Positions 11,663-21,138 are shown, counted from the first letter of the stretch. The stretch: 64,000 nt of DNA from Pseudomonas sp. TTU2014-080ASC (GCF_001446935.1 NZ_LKKK01000001.1:372001-436000); one strand, 5' to 3'. The notes: generated by a model from the sequence alone, not told the origin. Numbers and translations: made by a program.

Positions 11663-12202
11663 ATGCGTGCATTACGTTCACTGGCTTTGCTCGTACTTAC
11701 CCTATTCGGCGGGCTCAACGCCCCTGCTGCACTGGCAGATAGCTTGTTCTTGGTCGAAACCATCGTTTTTCGCCAGTCTGAGCAGGTCATCCCAAGCACT
11801 CAACAGCCCAAGGATGACTGGAGCGAAAATGCCCGCGTCTTAGACAGTAGTATCAGTCGCGTTTCCACACTGAACGATGAGGCCAGCAAACTGACACCTG
11901 AGAACGGCTATCAGATTCTGCTACACAAAGCCTGGCAGCAAAGCATCAGCAGTGATGACAGCAGCGTTGCCATCAGTGAGGGGCAAGGCCAGTTCGGGCA
12001 CTTTCCGGTACAAGGCACCATTACCCTGCGCGAAAAACGACCGGTGGAGCTGGATGCCGACATTTGGGTCAATCGCTTCGACAACCATGGTTCAATTTCC
12101 CAGAGCGAGCGACTCAAGCGCACCTCGCGCCTGAGCGTGGGAGAATTAACCTATCTGGACGGTGGCAGCATCGGCATGCTGATCCGTATACGGGCCTTGT
12201 GA
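11663..12202 (+). CDS. CsiV family protein
   Basis: 179 residues from the ATG at 11663, which is followed by a clear Sec signal peptide (MRALRSLALLVLTLFGG, cleavage near ALAD). The remainder matches the CsiV family of Pseudomonas proteins encoded beside mfd: the mature part starts FLVETIVFRQ, and the C-terminal half has GTITLREKRPVELDADIWVNRF. CsiV was described in Shewanella as a periplasmic peptidoglycan-binding regulator of Mn oxidation and c-type cytochromes. The molecular role here is not established. Probably cotranscribed with mfd. Confidence 0.8.
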   Translation: MRALRSLALLVLTLFGGLNAPAALADSLFLVETIVFRQSEQVIPSTQQPKDDWSENARVLDSSISRVSTLNDEASKLTPENGYQILLHKAWQQSISSDDSSVAISEGQGQFGHFPVQGTITLREKRPVELDADIWVNRFDNHGSISQSERLKRTSRLSVGELTYLDGGSIGMLIRIRAL

Positions 12203-12214
12203 ATCCCGGCAACT

Positions 12215-12243
12215 AAAAAGGGCCGCATTAGCGGCCCTTTTTA
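12215..12243. terminator. Bidirectional terminator between csiV and the glutaredoxin-like gene
   Basis: Perfect stem AAGGGCCGC / GCGGCCCTT with a 4-base loop, A-run before and T-run after. It sits between two convergent genes and suits both. Confidence 0.9.
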
Positions 12244-12266
12244 GTTCAGTTGCAATCACATCAAAC

Positions 12267-12509
12267 TCAAGTGGTCTGCAGAAATTCCACAACCTGCTCA
12301 GCAGCAAACGGCCAGTTGAGCTCCGCGCCGGTGTCCAATCGACGCAATACCGGTATGCGCAAGCCATAAGCCTCGACCCATTGTTCTTGTTCGGCAATAT
12401 CGATTAACTCGACCAGCAGGCCACGCTCAGCAAACGGCATGAGCACCGCCTCAGCCACTTCGCAAAGGTGGCAACCAAGGGTTCCGAACAGTTGGCACTC
12501 GGGAAACAT
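12267..12509 (-). CDS. Glutaredoxin family (thioredoxin-fold) protein
   Basis: 80 residues with the active-site motif CHLC near the N-terminus (LFGTLGCHLCEVAEAVL) and the cis-proline segment RIPVLRR. This is the short DUF836-type glutaredoxin family, probably a cytoplasmic thiol-disulfide protein. It is 59 bases downstream of the DUF5610 gene on the same strand and may be cotranscribed. Confidence 0.85.
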   Translation of the reverse strand: MFPECQLFGTLGCHLCEVAEAVLMPFAERGLLVELIDIAEQEQWVEAYGLRIPVLRRLDTGAELNWPFAAEQVVEFLQTT

Positions 12510-12568
12510 CAGCAGGCATCCAGGTAACGAAAGGCGCAGTAGTCTATCACTGCGCCTGACTTAGAGAC

Positions 12569-13687
12569 CTAGATCAGCTTGCTGAGTCCTTCAAGCAAGC
12601 TCTGATTGAGTTGGCCGGCCTTGTCCAATGCCGCCGGGCTGAAGCGGTCATCCAGCGAGAAACCACCGTTAAGCAGTGCCAGCAGGTTTTCCGGAGCCGC
12701 CTCTTTATCCGAGACCTGTTCAGCGCTTTTCAGCGCATCCAACAATGCCTGGGCGTAGTCGGCCAGCCAACCGTTAACAGCACTACTGGCCTGGCCATTG
12801 CCTTCCTGAGCGACTGCACTGTAAGCGTCGGTTGCCTGGCGAATGCTAGTCTGGGTCAGTCGTAGGCTCATGGACGCGAGTTGTTCGCCATCCATTTTTA
12901 AGTTCATGGCCTTATCGAAGGCCCCGGACAGATCGCCGGCGTAAAACTTGTCAGACAGCTCCTGTACCTGACTAAAGAGTTTTTCCAGCGCGGCCACTTC
13001 TTCATCGTCAAGCTCGCCATCCACCTGAACCTGCCAGGCGCCGATCTGGATGCTGCCTGACTGGCTGCTGGCAACTGCCACACTGCTGGAGCCGTTGCTA
13101 CTAAATGCTGCTGCGCTCTGCGACCAATTGGCCGAGGCTTGTGCCACAGAGATACGCAGACGATCACCATCACGAGTGGTGATCGCCATATCAAAGGTCT
13201 CAGCCTGAGCGGTAAAGCGCTCACTGTAGGCTGCTGCGCTCAGATTCGCGGTACTACCAGACAAAGGCTTGATCTGCTTGGACAGCTCGCCGAGACCATC
13301 CTGAATCTTCTGATAGGTTGAGTCGATATCCTCAGCCACCTTGCCCTGCAGTGCGCCCATTCCATCGAGAATCTTGCGGGCGTCAGCAAAGCCCTTCTCA
13401 ATCCCGGCCCGGGCCTGATCGAGTAAACCTTGTAACTGCGCGGTATCCGCCCCTGCAGCTTTTTCAGCCTGCAGGCGCTGCCCAACGAATCCCAGCACTC
13501 GTTCCGCCACTTTATCCGGCGAATAATCACTGGCCTTAGTCGTTAATGCGCCCGGCTCAAGTCCTAACCGCTCGCCCAAACGGTTAGCCAGCGTCGACTG
13601 ACCATCAACGCCGTTGCGGCTGATAGGTTGCGGATTGAACGCCGGAAGGCGGGAAGCTGCGGAGGCAAAGCTAGCCAAGGGATTCAT
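12569..13687 (-). CDS. DUF5610 domain-containing protein
   Basis: 372 residues, no signal peptide and no membrane helix. The N-terminal third, with SRNGVDGQSTLANRLGERLGLEPGAL and a helical LLDQARAGIEKGFADARKIL segment, matches the DUF5610 family common in pseudomonads. The C-terminal half is Ala/Ser/Gln-rich and mostly helical. No catalytic motif is visible. Function unknown; some related proteins sit near flagellar or surface genes, but nothing here supports that role. Its 248-base upstream region is divergent with the DUF883 gene. Confidence 0.75.
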   Translation of the reverse strand: MNPLASFASAASRLPAFNPQPISRNGVDGQSTLANRLGERLGLEPGALTTKASDYSPDKVAERVLGFVGQRLQAEKAAGADTAQLQGLLDQARAGIEKGFADARKILDGMGALQGKVAEDIDSTYQKIQDGLGELSKQIKPLSGSTANLSAAAYSERFTAQAETFDMAITTRDGDRLRISVAQASANWSQSAAAFSSNGSSSVAVASSQSGSIQIGAWQVQVDGELDDEEVAALEKLFSQVQELSDKFYAGDLSGAFDKAMNLKMDGEQLASMSLRLTQTSIRQATDAYSAVAQEGNGQASSAVNGWLADYAQALLDALKSAEQVSDKEAAPENLLALLNGGFSLDDRFSPAALDKAGQLNQSLLEGLSKLI

Positions 13688-13935
13688 GACAGTGCACCTG
13701 AAACGGGTATTCAGCTCTATAGCGGCAGCCCCGGACTATTCTTTAGGCATACGTCTTAATAACCGGACTAATGGCGTAACGTTGAGCAGCGCATACGATC
13801 TGACGAATGACATTGGGCACATTTTGTGAGGCCGTCCCATACTCAAAAGCCACACTTAAGTGCTAGTTAATTTGTGAACATTTGTCCCTGATCAAAGTCG
13901 AATGGATCACACCCTACACGGAAGAGGAAGAAACA

Positions 13936-14259
13936 ATGCCCCGTAAGTCCGCTTCAACTGCCAATGCCGCGCAAGACAAACTGCTCGAACAATTCCAGTC
14001 TTTGGTTTCTGATACCGAAAAACTACTTCAGGAATCCGCCGACTTGGCTGGCGATCAGGCAGAGAGCCTGCGCGAACAACTCCGAAACAGCCTAAGTAAG
14101 GCCCGGGACGCACTGAAGGGCACCGAAGAATCCCTTAAAGAACGTGGCAAAGCTGCAATTGATGCCACAGAAGGCTACGTGCAGAGCAATCCCTGGCAGA
14201 CCATTGGTTTCGCAGCTGCGATCGGTGTGCTGATCGGCCTGCTCATCGGCCGTCGTTAA
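13936..14259 (+). CDS. DUF883 family protein (ElaB/YqjD-like)
   Basis: 107 residues from the ATG at 13936, preceded by a good GAGGAAG ribosome site. A long amphipathic helical region carries KLLEQFQSLVSDTEKLLQ and is followed by a single C-terminal membrane anchor with glycine repeats (FAAAIGVLIGLLIGRR). E. coli YqjD and ElaB of this family tether stationary-phase ribosomes to the inner membrane. First gene of a three-gene set matching E. coli yqjD-yqjE-yqjK in order. Confidence 0.88.
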   Translation: MPRKSASTANAAQDKLLEQFQSLVSDTEKLLQESADLAGDQAESLREQLRNSLSKARDALKGTEESLKERGKAAIDATEGYVQSNPWQTIGFAAAIGVLIGLLIGRR

Positions 14260-14268
14260 GGGAAACTC

Positions 14269-14655
14269 ATGGACGCAACAACGCCCACCACTGAAAGTAC
14301 GCGCAGCAACTCCCCCCGCCGATTTGCCAGCGCTCTGTTGGGACTGTTGCAAGGCCATGTCGCCCTGTTTGTCGAAGAGTTAAAAGAGCAGCAAAGCAAT
14401 ACGCTCACCCTGCTGATAGTCACCGGCCTGGGGCTTCTGTTTGCTTTGCTGCTTATCTTCGGCCTTTCGGCAGCCTTGCTGATCGCTTTTTGGGACGACC
14501 ACCGCTTGTTGGTCATCTGCCTACTGTGCGCCTTTTATGCGCTGGGGCTGCTGACCTGCGTGGGTGTCCTGATCAGCCGCTTACGTAATGCCCCGACACC
14601 TTTCAGTGCGAGTCTCGAAGAATTGGCCCGCGACCGGGAGCAATTACTGCCATGA
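14269..14655 (+). CDS. Phage holin family / YqjE-like membrane protein
   Basis: 128 residues with two membrane helices (about 45-72 and 78-102) after a charged N-terminus that includes VALFVEELKEQQ. This is the PF07332 'Holin-X' family, the same as E. coli YqjE. There are no phage genes nearby, so lysis is unlikely and the name is only a family label. It ends in an ATGA overlap with the next gene. Confidence 0.85.
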   Translation: MDATTPTTESTRSNSPRRFASALLGLLQGHVALFVEELKEQQSNTLTLLIVTGLGLLFALLLIFGLSAALLIAFWDDHRLLVICLLCAFYALGLLTCVGVLISRLRNAPTPFSASLEELARDREQLLP

Positions 14656-14960
14656 ACCTTCCTGAAGTACCCGCCAAAGCCTCACGCCGTGAACTGCGAA
14701 AATCGGTACTACGCATGCAACTCGAACTGCATCGTCAGGAAATGCGCCATGAGGCTCTGGTGATGCTGGAGCCGCTGCGCAAAGTCCAGGGGCTGCGCAG
14801 TTCCATTGGCAGCACGTTAAAAGCCGGCCCCGCTCCGTTGTGGCTAACCGGCGGTGCACTATTGTTCACAGCCCTGGGGCGCAAGCGCCGTGGGTGGCGG
14901 CAAGTACTACGTCTGGCGCTGATTGCGCTGCCCCTTTTGCGTCGCAAAGTTAAAAGCTGA
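14652..14960 (+). CDS. Small basic membrane protein, YqjK-like position
   Basis: 102 residues, strongly basic, with a central hydrophobic segment (PLWLTGGALLFTAL, about 62-75) and a basic C-terminus ending LLRRKVKS. The ATG overlaps the previous stop by 4 bases. It takes the place of yqjK in the E. coli operon, though I can see only general similarity. Function unknown; perhaps a partner of the two preceding membrane proteins. Confidence 0.75.
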   Translation: MNLPEVPAKASRRELRKSVLRMQLELHRQEMRHEALVMLEPLRKVQGLRSSIGSTLKAGPAPLWLTGGALLFTALGRKRRGWRQVLRLALIALPLLRRKVKS

Positions 14961-15060
14961 TTTCCCTGATAATTGACGGGTTTAATACGCCGGGATCTTG
15001 CATCCTCCCGCCATAAAACCGAAGCTAGCGGGCATTGGCCTGTTATGGCGAGGATCAGCT

Positions 15061-16392
15061 TTGGATTGGCACTCACTGCTTAACCGTGAACGACTCGGCA
15101 AACCTACCCATAGTGCAGCCGAACTTGGACGTACCCCTTTTCACAAAGACCACGACCGCATCATCTTCTCCGGCGCATTCCGCCGTCTGGGCCGCAAAAC
15201 TCAGGTCCATCCTGTCTCCAGCAACGACCACATTCACACCCGCCTGACCCACTCTCTGGAAGTCGGCTGTGTGGGACGCTCGTTAGGTATGCGCGTTGGC
15301 GAGATGATCCGTGACACATTGCCTGAATGGTGTGCGCCCAGTGATTTGGGCGTAGTCGTGCAGTCTGCCTGTTTGGCCCACGACATCGGCAATCCGCCCT
15401 TCGGCCACTCAGGTGAAGATGCCATCCGCCACTGGTTCCATCAGGCTGCCCAGCGCGGCTGGCTGGACAGTATGAGCGACAGCGAGCGCAATGATTTTCT
15501 CAACTTCGAAGGCAATGCCCAGGGTTTTCGCGTGCTAACCCAGCTGGAGTATCACCAGTTTGATGGCGGCACACGGCTGACCTACGCAACCTTGGGCAGC
15601 TACCTGAAATACCCTTGGACAGCCCGACACGCAGAAGCCCTAGGCTATAAGAAGCACAAGTTTGGCTGTTACCAGAATGAACTGCCTGTCTTGAGCCAGA
15701 TCGCCCACAAGCTGGGCTTACCGCAACTGGAAGATGAACGCTGGGCACGCCACCCACTGGTGTACCTGATGGAAGCAGCGGACGACATCTGCTACGGCCT
15801 AATCGACCTGGAGGACGGCCTGGAAATGGAGCTACTCGAATACAGTGAAGTAGAAGCTCTGCTCCTCGGTCTGGTCGGTGAAGACTTACCGGAAACCTAC
15901 CGCCAGCTGGGTCCTAGCGATTCCAGACGGCGGAAACTGGCGATTTTACGTGGCAAAGCCATCGAGCACCTGACCAATGCCGCCGCCCAGGCTTTTGTCG
16001 AGCAGCAAGATGCGCTGCTGGCGGGTAATCTCAGCGGTGACCTGGTGGAGCACATGCACGGCACCGCCAAACACTGCGTACAAAGTGCAAAAGACATGGC
16101 CCGCCAGAAAATCTTCCAAGATAAGCGTAAAACCCTGCATGAAATCGGGGCTTACACCACGCTTGAGATTCTCCTCAACGCATTTTGCGGTGCAGCCCTT
16201 GAGCAACACGGAGGACGTAGCCCTTCGTTTAAGAACCGGCGAATCCTTGATCTTTTAGGCAACAACGCCCCCGATCCTAATAGCTCCCTTTACCACGCCT
16301 TTTTGCGCATGATCGACTTCATCGCCGGGATGACGGACAGCTACGCTACTGAAATGGCCCGCGAAATGACGGGGCGCTCCAGTCCGGTTTAA
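15061..16392 (+). CDS. dgt: Deoxyguanosinetriphosphate triphosphohydrolase-like protein
   Basis: 443 residues from a TTG at 15061 ([13 protein letters not shown]), which has GCGAGGA six bases upstream and gives the usual family length. An ATG at 14998 adds 21 residues of unconserved sequence. The HD-domain metal site is complete: [11 protein letters not shown], then [12 protein letters not shown] with His107-Asp108, and the later Asp in EAADDICYG. Enzymes of this class hydrolyse dNTPs to the nucleoside and triphosphate and help set dNTP pools. Three bases separate it from the next gene. Confidence 0.93.
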   Translation: MDWHSLLNRERLGKPTHSAAELGRTPFHKDHDRIIFSGAFRRLGRKTQVHPVSSNDHIHTRLTHSLEVGCVGRSLGMRVGEMIRDTLPEWCAPSDLGVVVQSACLAHDIGNPPFGHSGEDAIRHWFHQAAQRGWLDSMSDSERNDFLNFEGNAQGFRVLTQLEYHQFDGGTRLTYATLGSYLKYPWTARHAEALGYKKHKFGCYQNELPVLSQIAHKLGLPQLEDERWARHPLVYLMEAADDICYGLIDLEDGLEMELLEYSEVEALLLGLVGEDLPETYRQLGPSDSRRRKLAILRGKAIEHLTNAAAQAFVEQQDALLAGNLSGDLVEHMHGTAKHCVQSAKDMARQKIFQDKRKTLHEIGAYTTLEILLNAFCGAALEQHGGRSPSFKNRRILDLLGNNAPDPNSSLYHAFLRMIDFIAGMTDSYATEMAREMTGRSSPV

Positions 16393-16395
16393 ACC

Positions 16396-17460
16396 ATGCG
16401 CACATCTCTCAGAGAAATATTCAGCTGGCATGCCGGCCCTCCCGCGTGGGGGGCTGCGCTGGTGGCTGGGCTGGGCTGCGGATTGCCCTTACTGCTGGGG
16501 CTGTTCAGCGCTCATCCCGGCTTTCTCTGGGCGTCGGTTGGTGCCTTTCAAGCAGCCCAAGCCAATCCTATGCATCGCCTGGGCATGTTGCGCATGCTGA
16601 TGCTGTGCATGCTTGGGGCACTGAGTGCCGGACTGGGGTTTTGGGTTGCCGACCAACATGTCTACAGTCTGTTTGTGTTTGCCGCATACGGTTTCCTACT
16701 GGCATGGCTGCAGCGTTTTGGCAGTGAGGCCGGAAAATTAGGCGTGGGCTTGGCTATCTGCTTGTGCCTCGGCCAGGCCCAACAAAGCCTGGGCGCGATG
16801 AACAGCCCGTATGCTGCCGCGATGTTGTTTATCCTCGGCGGACTGTGGGTCATGCTGCTGGCGTTTTTCCTGCGCGGCTTTCATGGCCTACGCATGTGGC
16901 CGCATATACCGCGCTTGCGCAGCTTGTTTAAAGTACTGCGCCAACATGCCAAACGCATGCCGCAGCATAAATGGCGTCTGCATGCACTGGGCTGTACCCT
17001 GGCCTTTGCTCTGTCGGGCTTGGTAGTCAATCTGGCCAATCTGCATCGTGGCTACTGGCTCACTATTACCGTCCTCTCGACCCTGCAACTGGAGTTCAAA
17101 GGCAGCCTGGTCAGGGCCGTTCAATCCACACTGGCCGGCCTTAGCGCAGCCGGCCTGCTGATTCTGCTGGGCCACAGCCTACAGAACCCGGTCATGATGA
17201 TCAGTTTGGTATTGCCTCTAATCGTTCTCAGCCGGGCACTGCAAGCCAACCATTACGGCCTGTTCGTGGCACAAACCACCATTTGCTTCGTGCTGCTGGC
17301 AGAAAGCCTGTCCCATGACTGGCATCTACCAGCCATCCGACTGTTCAACAGCCTGCTGGGTGTGGCGATTGGTCTGACAGTGGCGCTGTTCATTTATGGG
17401 CTGGCACGCAGGATAGAGCAGCGCCAGCCACCGATGCCTGCCCCTCAAAACGAACAGTAA
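16396..17460 (+). CDS. FUSC-like inner-membrane protein
   Basis: 354 residues, about nine or ten hydrophobic segments arranged as two repeats: residues ~18-160, then a charged loop ending KRMPQHKWRLHALG, then ~195-345. This layout fits the FUSC (fusaric acid resistance-like) family; the second half (RGYWLTITVLSTLQLEF) matches the FUSC motif. The protein lacks the long cytoplasmic domain of full-length AaeB-type pumps. Substrate unknown. Starts 3 bases after dgt. Confidence 0.8.
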   Translation: MRTSLREIFSWHAGPPAWGAALVAGLGCGLPLLLGLFSAHPGFLWASVGAFQAAQANPMHRLGMLRMLMLCMLGALSAGLGFWVADQHVYSLFVFAAYGFLLAWLQRFGSEAGKLGVGLAICLCLGQAQQSLGAMNSPYAAAMLFILGGLWVMLLAFFLRGFHGLRMWPHIPRLRSLFKVLRQHAKRMPQHKWRLHALGCTLAFALSGLVVNLANLHRGYWLTITVLSTLQLEFKGSLVRAVQSTLAGLSAAGLLILLGHSLQNPVMMISLVLPLIVLSRALQANHYGLFVAQTTICFVLLAESLSHDWHLPAIRLFNSLLGVAIGLTVALFIYGLARRIEQRQPPMPAPQNEQ

Positions 17461-17562
17461 GCAGCCCCCCCGCACACTTTTCCAATGGGGCGCAACGCGC
17501 GGGCAGCAAACTGTCCAGCTTTCACTATGCTTTCGACAGAGCATTAAGTACTAAGGTGTCGA

Positions 17563-20517
17563 ATGCATACCCTTCCGGAGTCTGACAAGCGCAGGTTTGC
17601 CCTGCACATTCACATAAGCCTGCTATTCAGCCTGTTGCTGCTGGGGTCAGGCATCATCTTGGGTATTTTCAATTATCAGCAGACCAGCAAGATCATCCTC
17701 GACAGCAGCAGTCAGCTGTTCGGGCAAATGCGCAATAGCGTCGAAGCCGACCTGAAAGGCACCTACCAGCCGATCCGTTCCATGCTCAACTTGCTCGCGC
17801 GCAATGAACAACTCAGCGGACGCGACCGTCACGCCCGTATGGTGATGCTGCCGATCTTCACCCAAGCTCTGATTGATAATCCTCGGCTCACGTCGATCTA
17901 CGTGGGCTACCCCAATGGCAGCTTCTACATGGTGCGTGCCCTACGCAACCAGACGACCCGGGAGCTGTTCTATGCCCCGCCCGAAGCAGCGTACCAAGTC
18001 TGGAGTATCGACCGGATCAGTGAACGCCGTGCGGACTCGGAATTTCTTTACATCGATGCGCAACTTAACATCATCAGCCGCCGCCAGAACCTGCGCGAGC
18101 CCTACGACCCACGCAGTCGCCCGTGGTATAGCAACGCCTTGCAAAGGCCTGGCCATTACACCACCGAGCCTTACAGTTTCTTCTCTACCAAAGAGATCGG
18201 CACAACCCTGGCCTTGGCCAGTGATGATAAAGGGGTAGTGGTCGCCGCCGACCTGACTCTGGCCGACCTTTCCGCCACCCTGGCCGCACACACACTGACA
18301 CCCTCCTCCGAGCTGGTCCTGTACAGCCCAGACGGACGGGTTGTGGCCTACCCTGATGCTGGCAAGCTGATCAAACCCGGTAACGATCAGCAGCGCACAC
18401 ATATCGCAGAACTGAGTCCGGTGCTGGACACCTTTTTAACGCTCGATGTGGATGACGGCAGCCCGCTGAACCATGTCGTGATAAATCATGAACGCTGGCA
18501 AGTGTCCTACTCAAAGTTCAGCGAGGGCGGTCCCAACGGTTTACGCCTGCTCATTCTTGCCCCTGAAAAAGAGCTGCTGAGCGATGCCTACCGAATCCGC
18601 TGGCAGGCCGCCGCCATCAGCCTGACCATTTTGTTGTTGTGCATACCTCTGGCCTGGCTGCTCTCCCATATCCTGGCCAAATCCCTGCGGGTTCTGGTCG
18701 GAGAAGCTGAGGCGATAAGGCGCTTCGACTTCAGTTACCCCGCCAGCGGGCGCAGCCTGGTTAAAGAAGTCGACCAACTCGCGGTGTCGATGAAGCGCAT
18801 GAAGGAGACCTTGTCGAGCTTCCTTGATATCACTGCCAGCCTATCCGCCGAAACGCGCTTTGATTCGCTGCTCAAGCGAGTGCTGCGGGAAACCGTTGAG
18901 CTCAGCGAGGCCCATGCTGGCTTGCTCTACCTGCTGAACGGCCACGACCTGGAACCCATCGGACTGTTTATTGATGGTCAGCAGCAAGACCTGAGTGAAC
19001 ACAACCTTAGTCACATCGACCTCGCCGCAGATGACACACCTAATGTGTTCAAACACGTTGCGTCAGGCGGTACCAGCATCAGCGAGTCGCTGGGGGAGAC
19101 AGCCTCGGATACCTTTCACGGCATCTTGCAGGCGCTATCTTGCGAGCAAGCCCACTTGGTCTGCACCGGCTTGCATAATCGCCAGGGGCAAACACTTGGC
19201 GTGCTGTTACTACTGAACCGAAACGAAGGACAAGACGACAATCTAGCCATGCTGCGGCCGGAGCGGATTGCATTTGTCGAAGCGGTCTCTGGAGTTGCTG
19301 CGCTCTGCATCGAAAGTCAGCGTCTACTGGAGCAGCAAAAAAACCTGCTGGATGCCTTTATCCAACTGCTGGCAGGTGCCATCGATGCCAAAAGCCCCTA
19401 CACCGGCGGGCATTGCCAGCGGGTTCCAGAAATCACCCTGATGCTGGCCAAAGCTGCAGCCGAGAGCGAAGAAGCGCCGTTCCGAGATTACCAACCCACA
19501 GACGAAGACTGGGAAGCCCTGCACATCGCCGCTTGGCTACACGACTGCGGCAAAATCACTACGCCCGAATACGTGGTGGATAAAGCCACCAAACTGGAAA
19601 CCCTCTACGACCGTCTGCATGAAGTGCGCATGCGATTTGAGGTTATCAAACGCGACGCCTGGATCAGCTACTGGCAAGCAGTGGCTAACGGTGGCAACAC
19701 AGAAGAACTGGCCCAAATCAGAGACAACCTGCTACATACACTCGACGATGAATTCGCATTTGTCGCCCAGTGCAACCTCGGCAGTGAAGCCATGGACGAA
19801 AGCGCTCTGCAGCGGCTCCACGAGATTGGACAAAGGACCTGGAGCCGTACCCTCAGTGATCGCATAGGCTTGTCCTGGGAAGAAAACCAGCGCCAGTCAC
19901 GTACCACCGAACCTGCTCTCCCGGTCGCCGAATACTTGCTGAGTGACAAGCCGGAACATCTGTTTGAACGCCCGCCGAATGAAAAAATCGCACAGAACAA
20001 TCCGTGGAATTTCAAAATGCAGGAGCCTCCGTACAAGTACAACCGCGGTGAGCTGTATAACCTTGGCATACGGCGCGGCACCCTGACCGACGAAGAACGC
20101 TACATCATCAACGGTCATATGCTCCAGACCATCCGCATGCTGACCCTTCTGCCGTTCCCGCCGCACCTTCGTAGCGTGGCCGATCTTGCCGGGGCTCATC
20201 ACGAAAAAATGGACGGCACGGGCTATCCCAAGCGATTGAAACGCGAAGACATGTCGCTGCCAGCCAGAATGATGGCAATTGCCGATATATTCGAGGCGCT
20301 AACTGCGGTGGACCGCCCCTACAAGAAAGGGAAACGCCTGTCTGAGTCGCTCAACATCATGGCGGGCATGTGCACAAACGGCCATATCGATGCCGAACTG
20401 TTTGGGCTCTTCATCCGGAAACAGATCTACCTGCACTACGCCAAACGCTTTATGCAAGACAATCAGATTGATCAGATCGACGAACAGGCAATATTGGCCA
20501 GAGCTGGCCTGAAATGA
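17563..20517 (+). CDS. dCache-HAMP-GAF-HD-GYP receptor, probable cyclic-di-GMP phosphodiesterase
   Basis: 984 residues. A membrane helix (about 16-36) and a second one near 345-368 enclose a periplasmic dCache sensor with the signature YDPRSRPWY. A HAMP-like linker, a GAF domain (about 425-590) and a C-terminal HD-GYP domain follow. Metal and catalytic residues are present: His617, His660-Asp661 (HDCGK), His852 (INGH), His879-His880 and the GYP loop in HHEKMDGTGYP. The signal should be a small periplasmic ligand and the output c-di-GMP hydrolysis to GMP. About 185 residues separate HDCGK from the next metal ligand, far more than in RpfG-like proteins. The insert begins KATKLETLYDRLHEVRMRFE and is known in one HD-GYP subfamily. 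Single gene with a strong hairpin after it. Confidence 0.92.
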   Translation: MHTLPESDKRRFALHIHISLLFSLLLLGSGIILGIFNYQQTSKIILDSSSQLFGQMRNSVEADLKGTYQPIRSMLNLLARNEQLSGRDRHARMVMLPIFTQALIDNPRLTSIYVGYPNGSFYMVRALRNQTTRELFYAPPEAAYQVWSIDRISERRADSEFLYIDAQLNIISRRQNLREPYDPRSRPWYSNALQRPGHYTTEPYSFFSTKEIGTTLALASDDKGVVVAADLTLADLSATLAAHTLTPSSELVLYSPDGRVVAYPDAGKLIKPGNDQQRTHIAELSPVLDTFLTLDVDDGSPLNHVVINHERWQVSYSKFSEGGPNGLRLLILAPEKELLSDAYRIRWQAAAISLTILLLCIPLAWLLSHILAKSLRVLVGEAEAIRRFDFSYPASGRSLVKEVDQLAVSMKRMKETLSSFLDITASLSAETRFDSLLKRVLRETVELSEAHAGLLYLLNGHDLEPIGLFIDGQQQDLSEHNLSHIDLAADDTPNVFKHVASGGTSISESLGETASDTFHGILQALSCEQAHLVCTGLHNRQGQTLGVLLLLNRNEGQDDNLAMLRPERIAFVEAVSGVAALCIESQRLLEQQKNLLDAFIQLLAGAIDAKSPYTGGHCQRVPEITLMLAKAAAESEEAPFRDYQPTDEDWEALHIAAWLHDCGKITTPEYVVDKATKLETLYDRLHEVRMRFEVIKRDAWISYWQAVANGGNTEELAQIRDNLLHTLDDEFAFVAQCNLGSEAMDESALQRLHEIGQRTWSRTLSDRIGLSWEENQRQSRTTEPALPVAEYLLSDKPEHLFERPPNEKIAQNNPWNFKMQEPPYKYNRGELYNLGIRRGTLTDEERYIINGHMLQTIRMLTLLPFPPHLRSVADLAGAHHEKMDGTGYPKRLKREDMSLPARMMAIADIFEALTAVDRPYKKGKRLSESLNIMAGMCTNGHIDAELFGLFIRKQIYLHYAKRFMQDNQIDQIDEQAILARAGLK

Positions 20518-20544
20518 GAGCAGATTGGGCTCAGCCTAAACAAC

Positions 20545-20568
20545 TCGGGGCCCGAAATCGGGCCCCGA
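20545..20568. terminator. Hairpin between the HD-GYP gene and yggL
   Basis: A perfect 11-base inverted repeat, TCGGGGCCCGA twice with a 2-base spacer. Very GC-rich stem but no T-run. It lies between convergent genes, so termination in both directions is plausible. Confidence 0.65.
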
Positions 20569-20578
20569 TGAATCAGAC

Positions 20579-20920
20579 TCAAGCCTTGTTGACTGGAGTC
20601 TCTGGGTACCACACGTCCAGTAGCGGGCTAACAGTCAGCTCAGTCAGCTCAGAACGGGCTTTCAGCCAGCTCTCAACGGCTGCACGCTGTTCTTCGTTGA
20701 CCGAACCACGCTTGGCCAGGCAAACCAGACCAAAATCGTCACCGCCAACATAGGCCAGACCATTTGCTTCCATCGCCTCGCTCAGGAACGCATCCAGAAA
20801 TGCATCAATGGCCTCTTCGCTCAAGTCTTCCTTGAAGTTCAGATTCAGCTCAAAGCCCAGCTCCTGGAATTCATCCACACAGAGTTTTTTGCGCAGACGG
20901 CGGGAACGGTTAGTAGCCAT
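20579..20920 (-). CDS. yggL: YggL family 50S ribosome-binding protein
   Basis: 113 residues from the ATG at 20920 (MATNRSRRLRKKLCVDEF). A longer frame reaches 21226 but adds only unconserved sequence. The conserved family pattern RLRKKLCVDEFQELGF, then a short alpha/beta domain with the acidic GGDDFGLVCLA, is typical of DUF469/YggL. E. coli YggL binds the 50S subunit. Cytoplasmic; divergent from dacB. Confidence 0.88.
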   Translation of the reverse strand: MATNRSRRLRKKLCVDEFQELGFELNLNFKEDLSEEAIDAFLDAFLSEAMEANGLAYVGGDDFGLVCLAKRGSVNEEQRAAVESWLKARSELTELTVSPLLDVWYPETPVNKA

Positions 20921-21138
20921 GGAACAATCCTCACAAGTAATAACGGCCCGCACTCTAACAGGTTCGCCAGCAAAGTGCCTCTTTATGGGGCGATGCGCTG
21001 AACGATCAGCAGCGAGTTTCCTGACCTGTGGCGCGATTTGCCCTGATCTGAACAGCGGATTCGGGCATAATCTACGGCGTTCATTCAGGCCGCCCGGCCA
21101 TTGCTGCGCCTGCCTTTTCAGCTGGAGACGAGCTGCAC

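Noticed and set aside
14269..14655. Holin gene suggesting a prophage remnant
   Set aside because: The PF07332 family also covers E. coli YqjE; no phage genes are nearby and the neighbours are the yqjD/yqjK-like genes.
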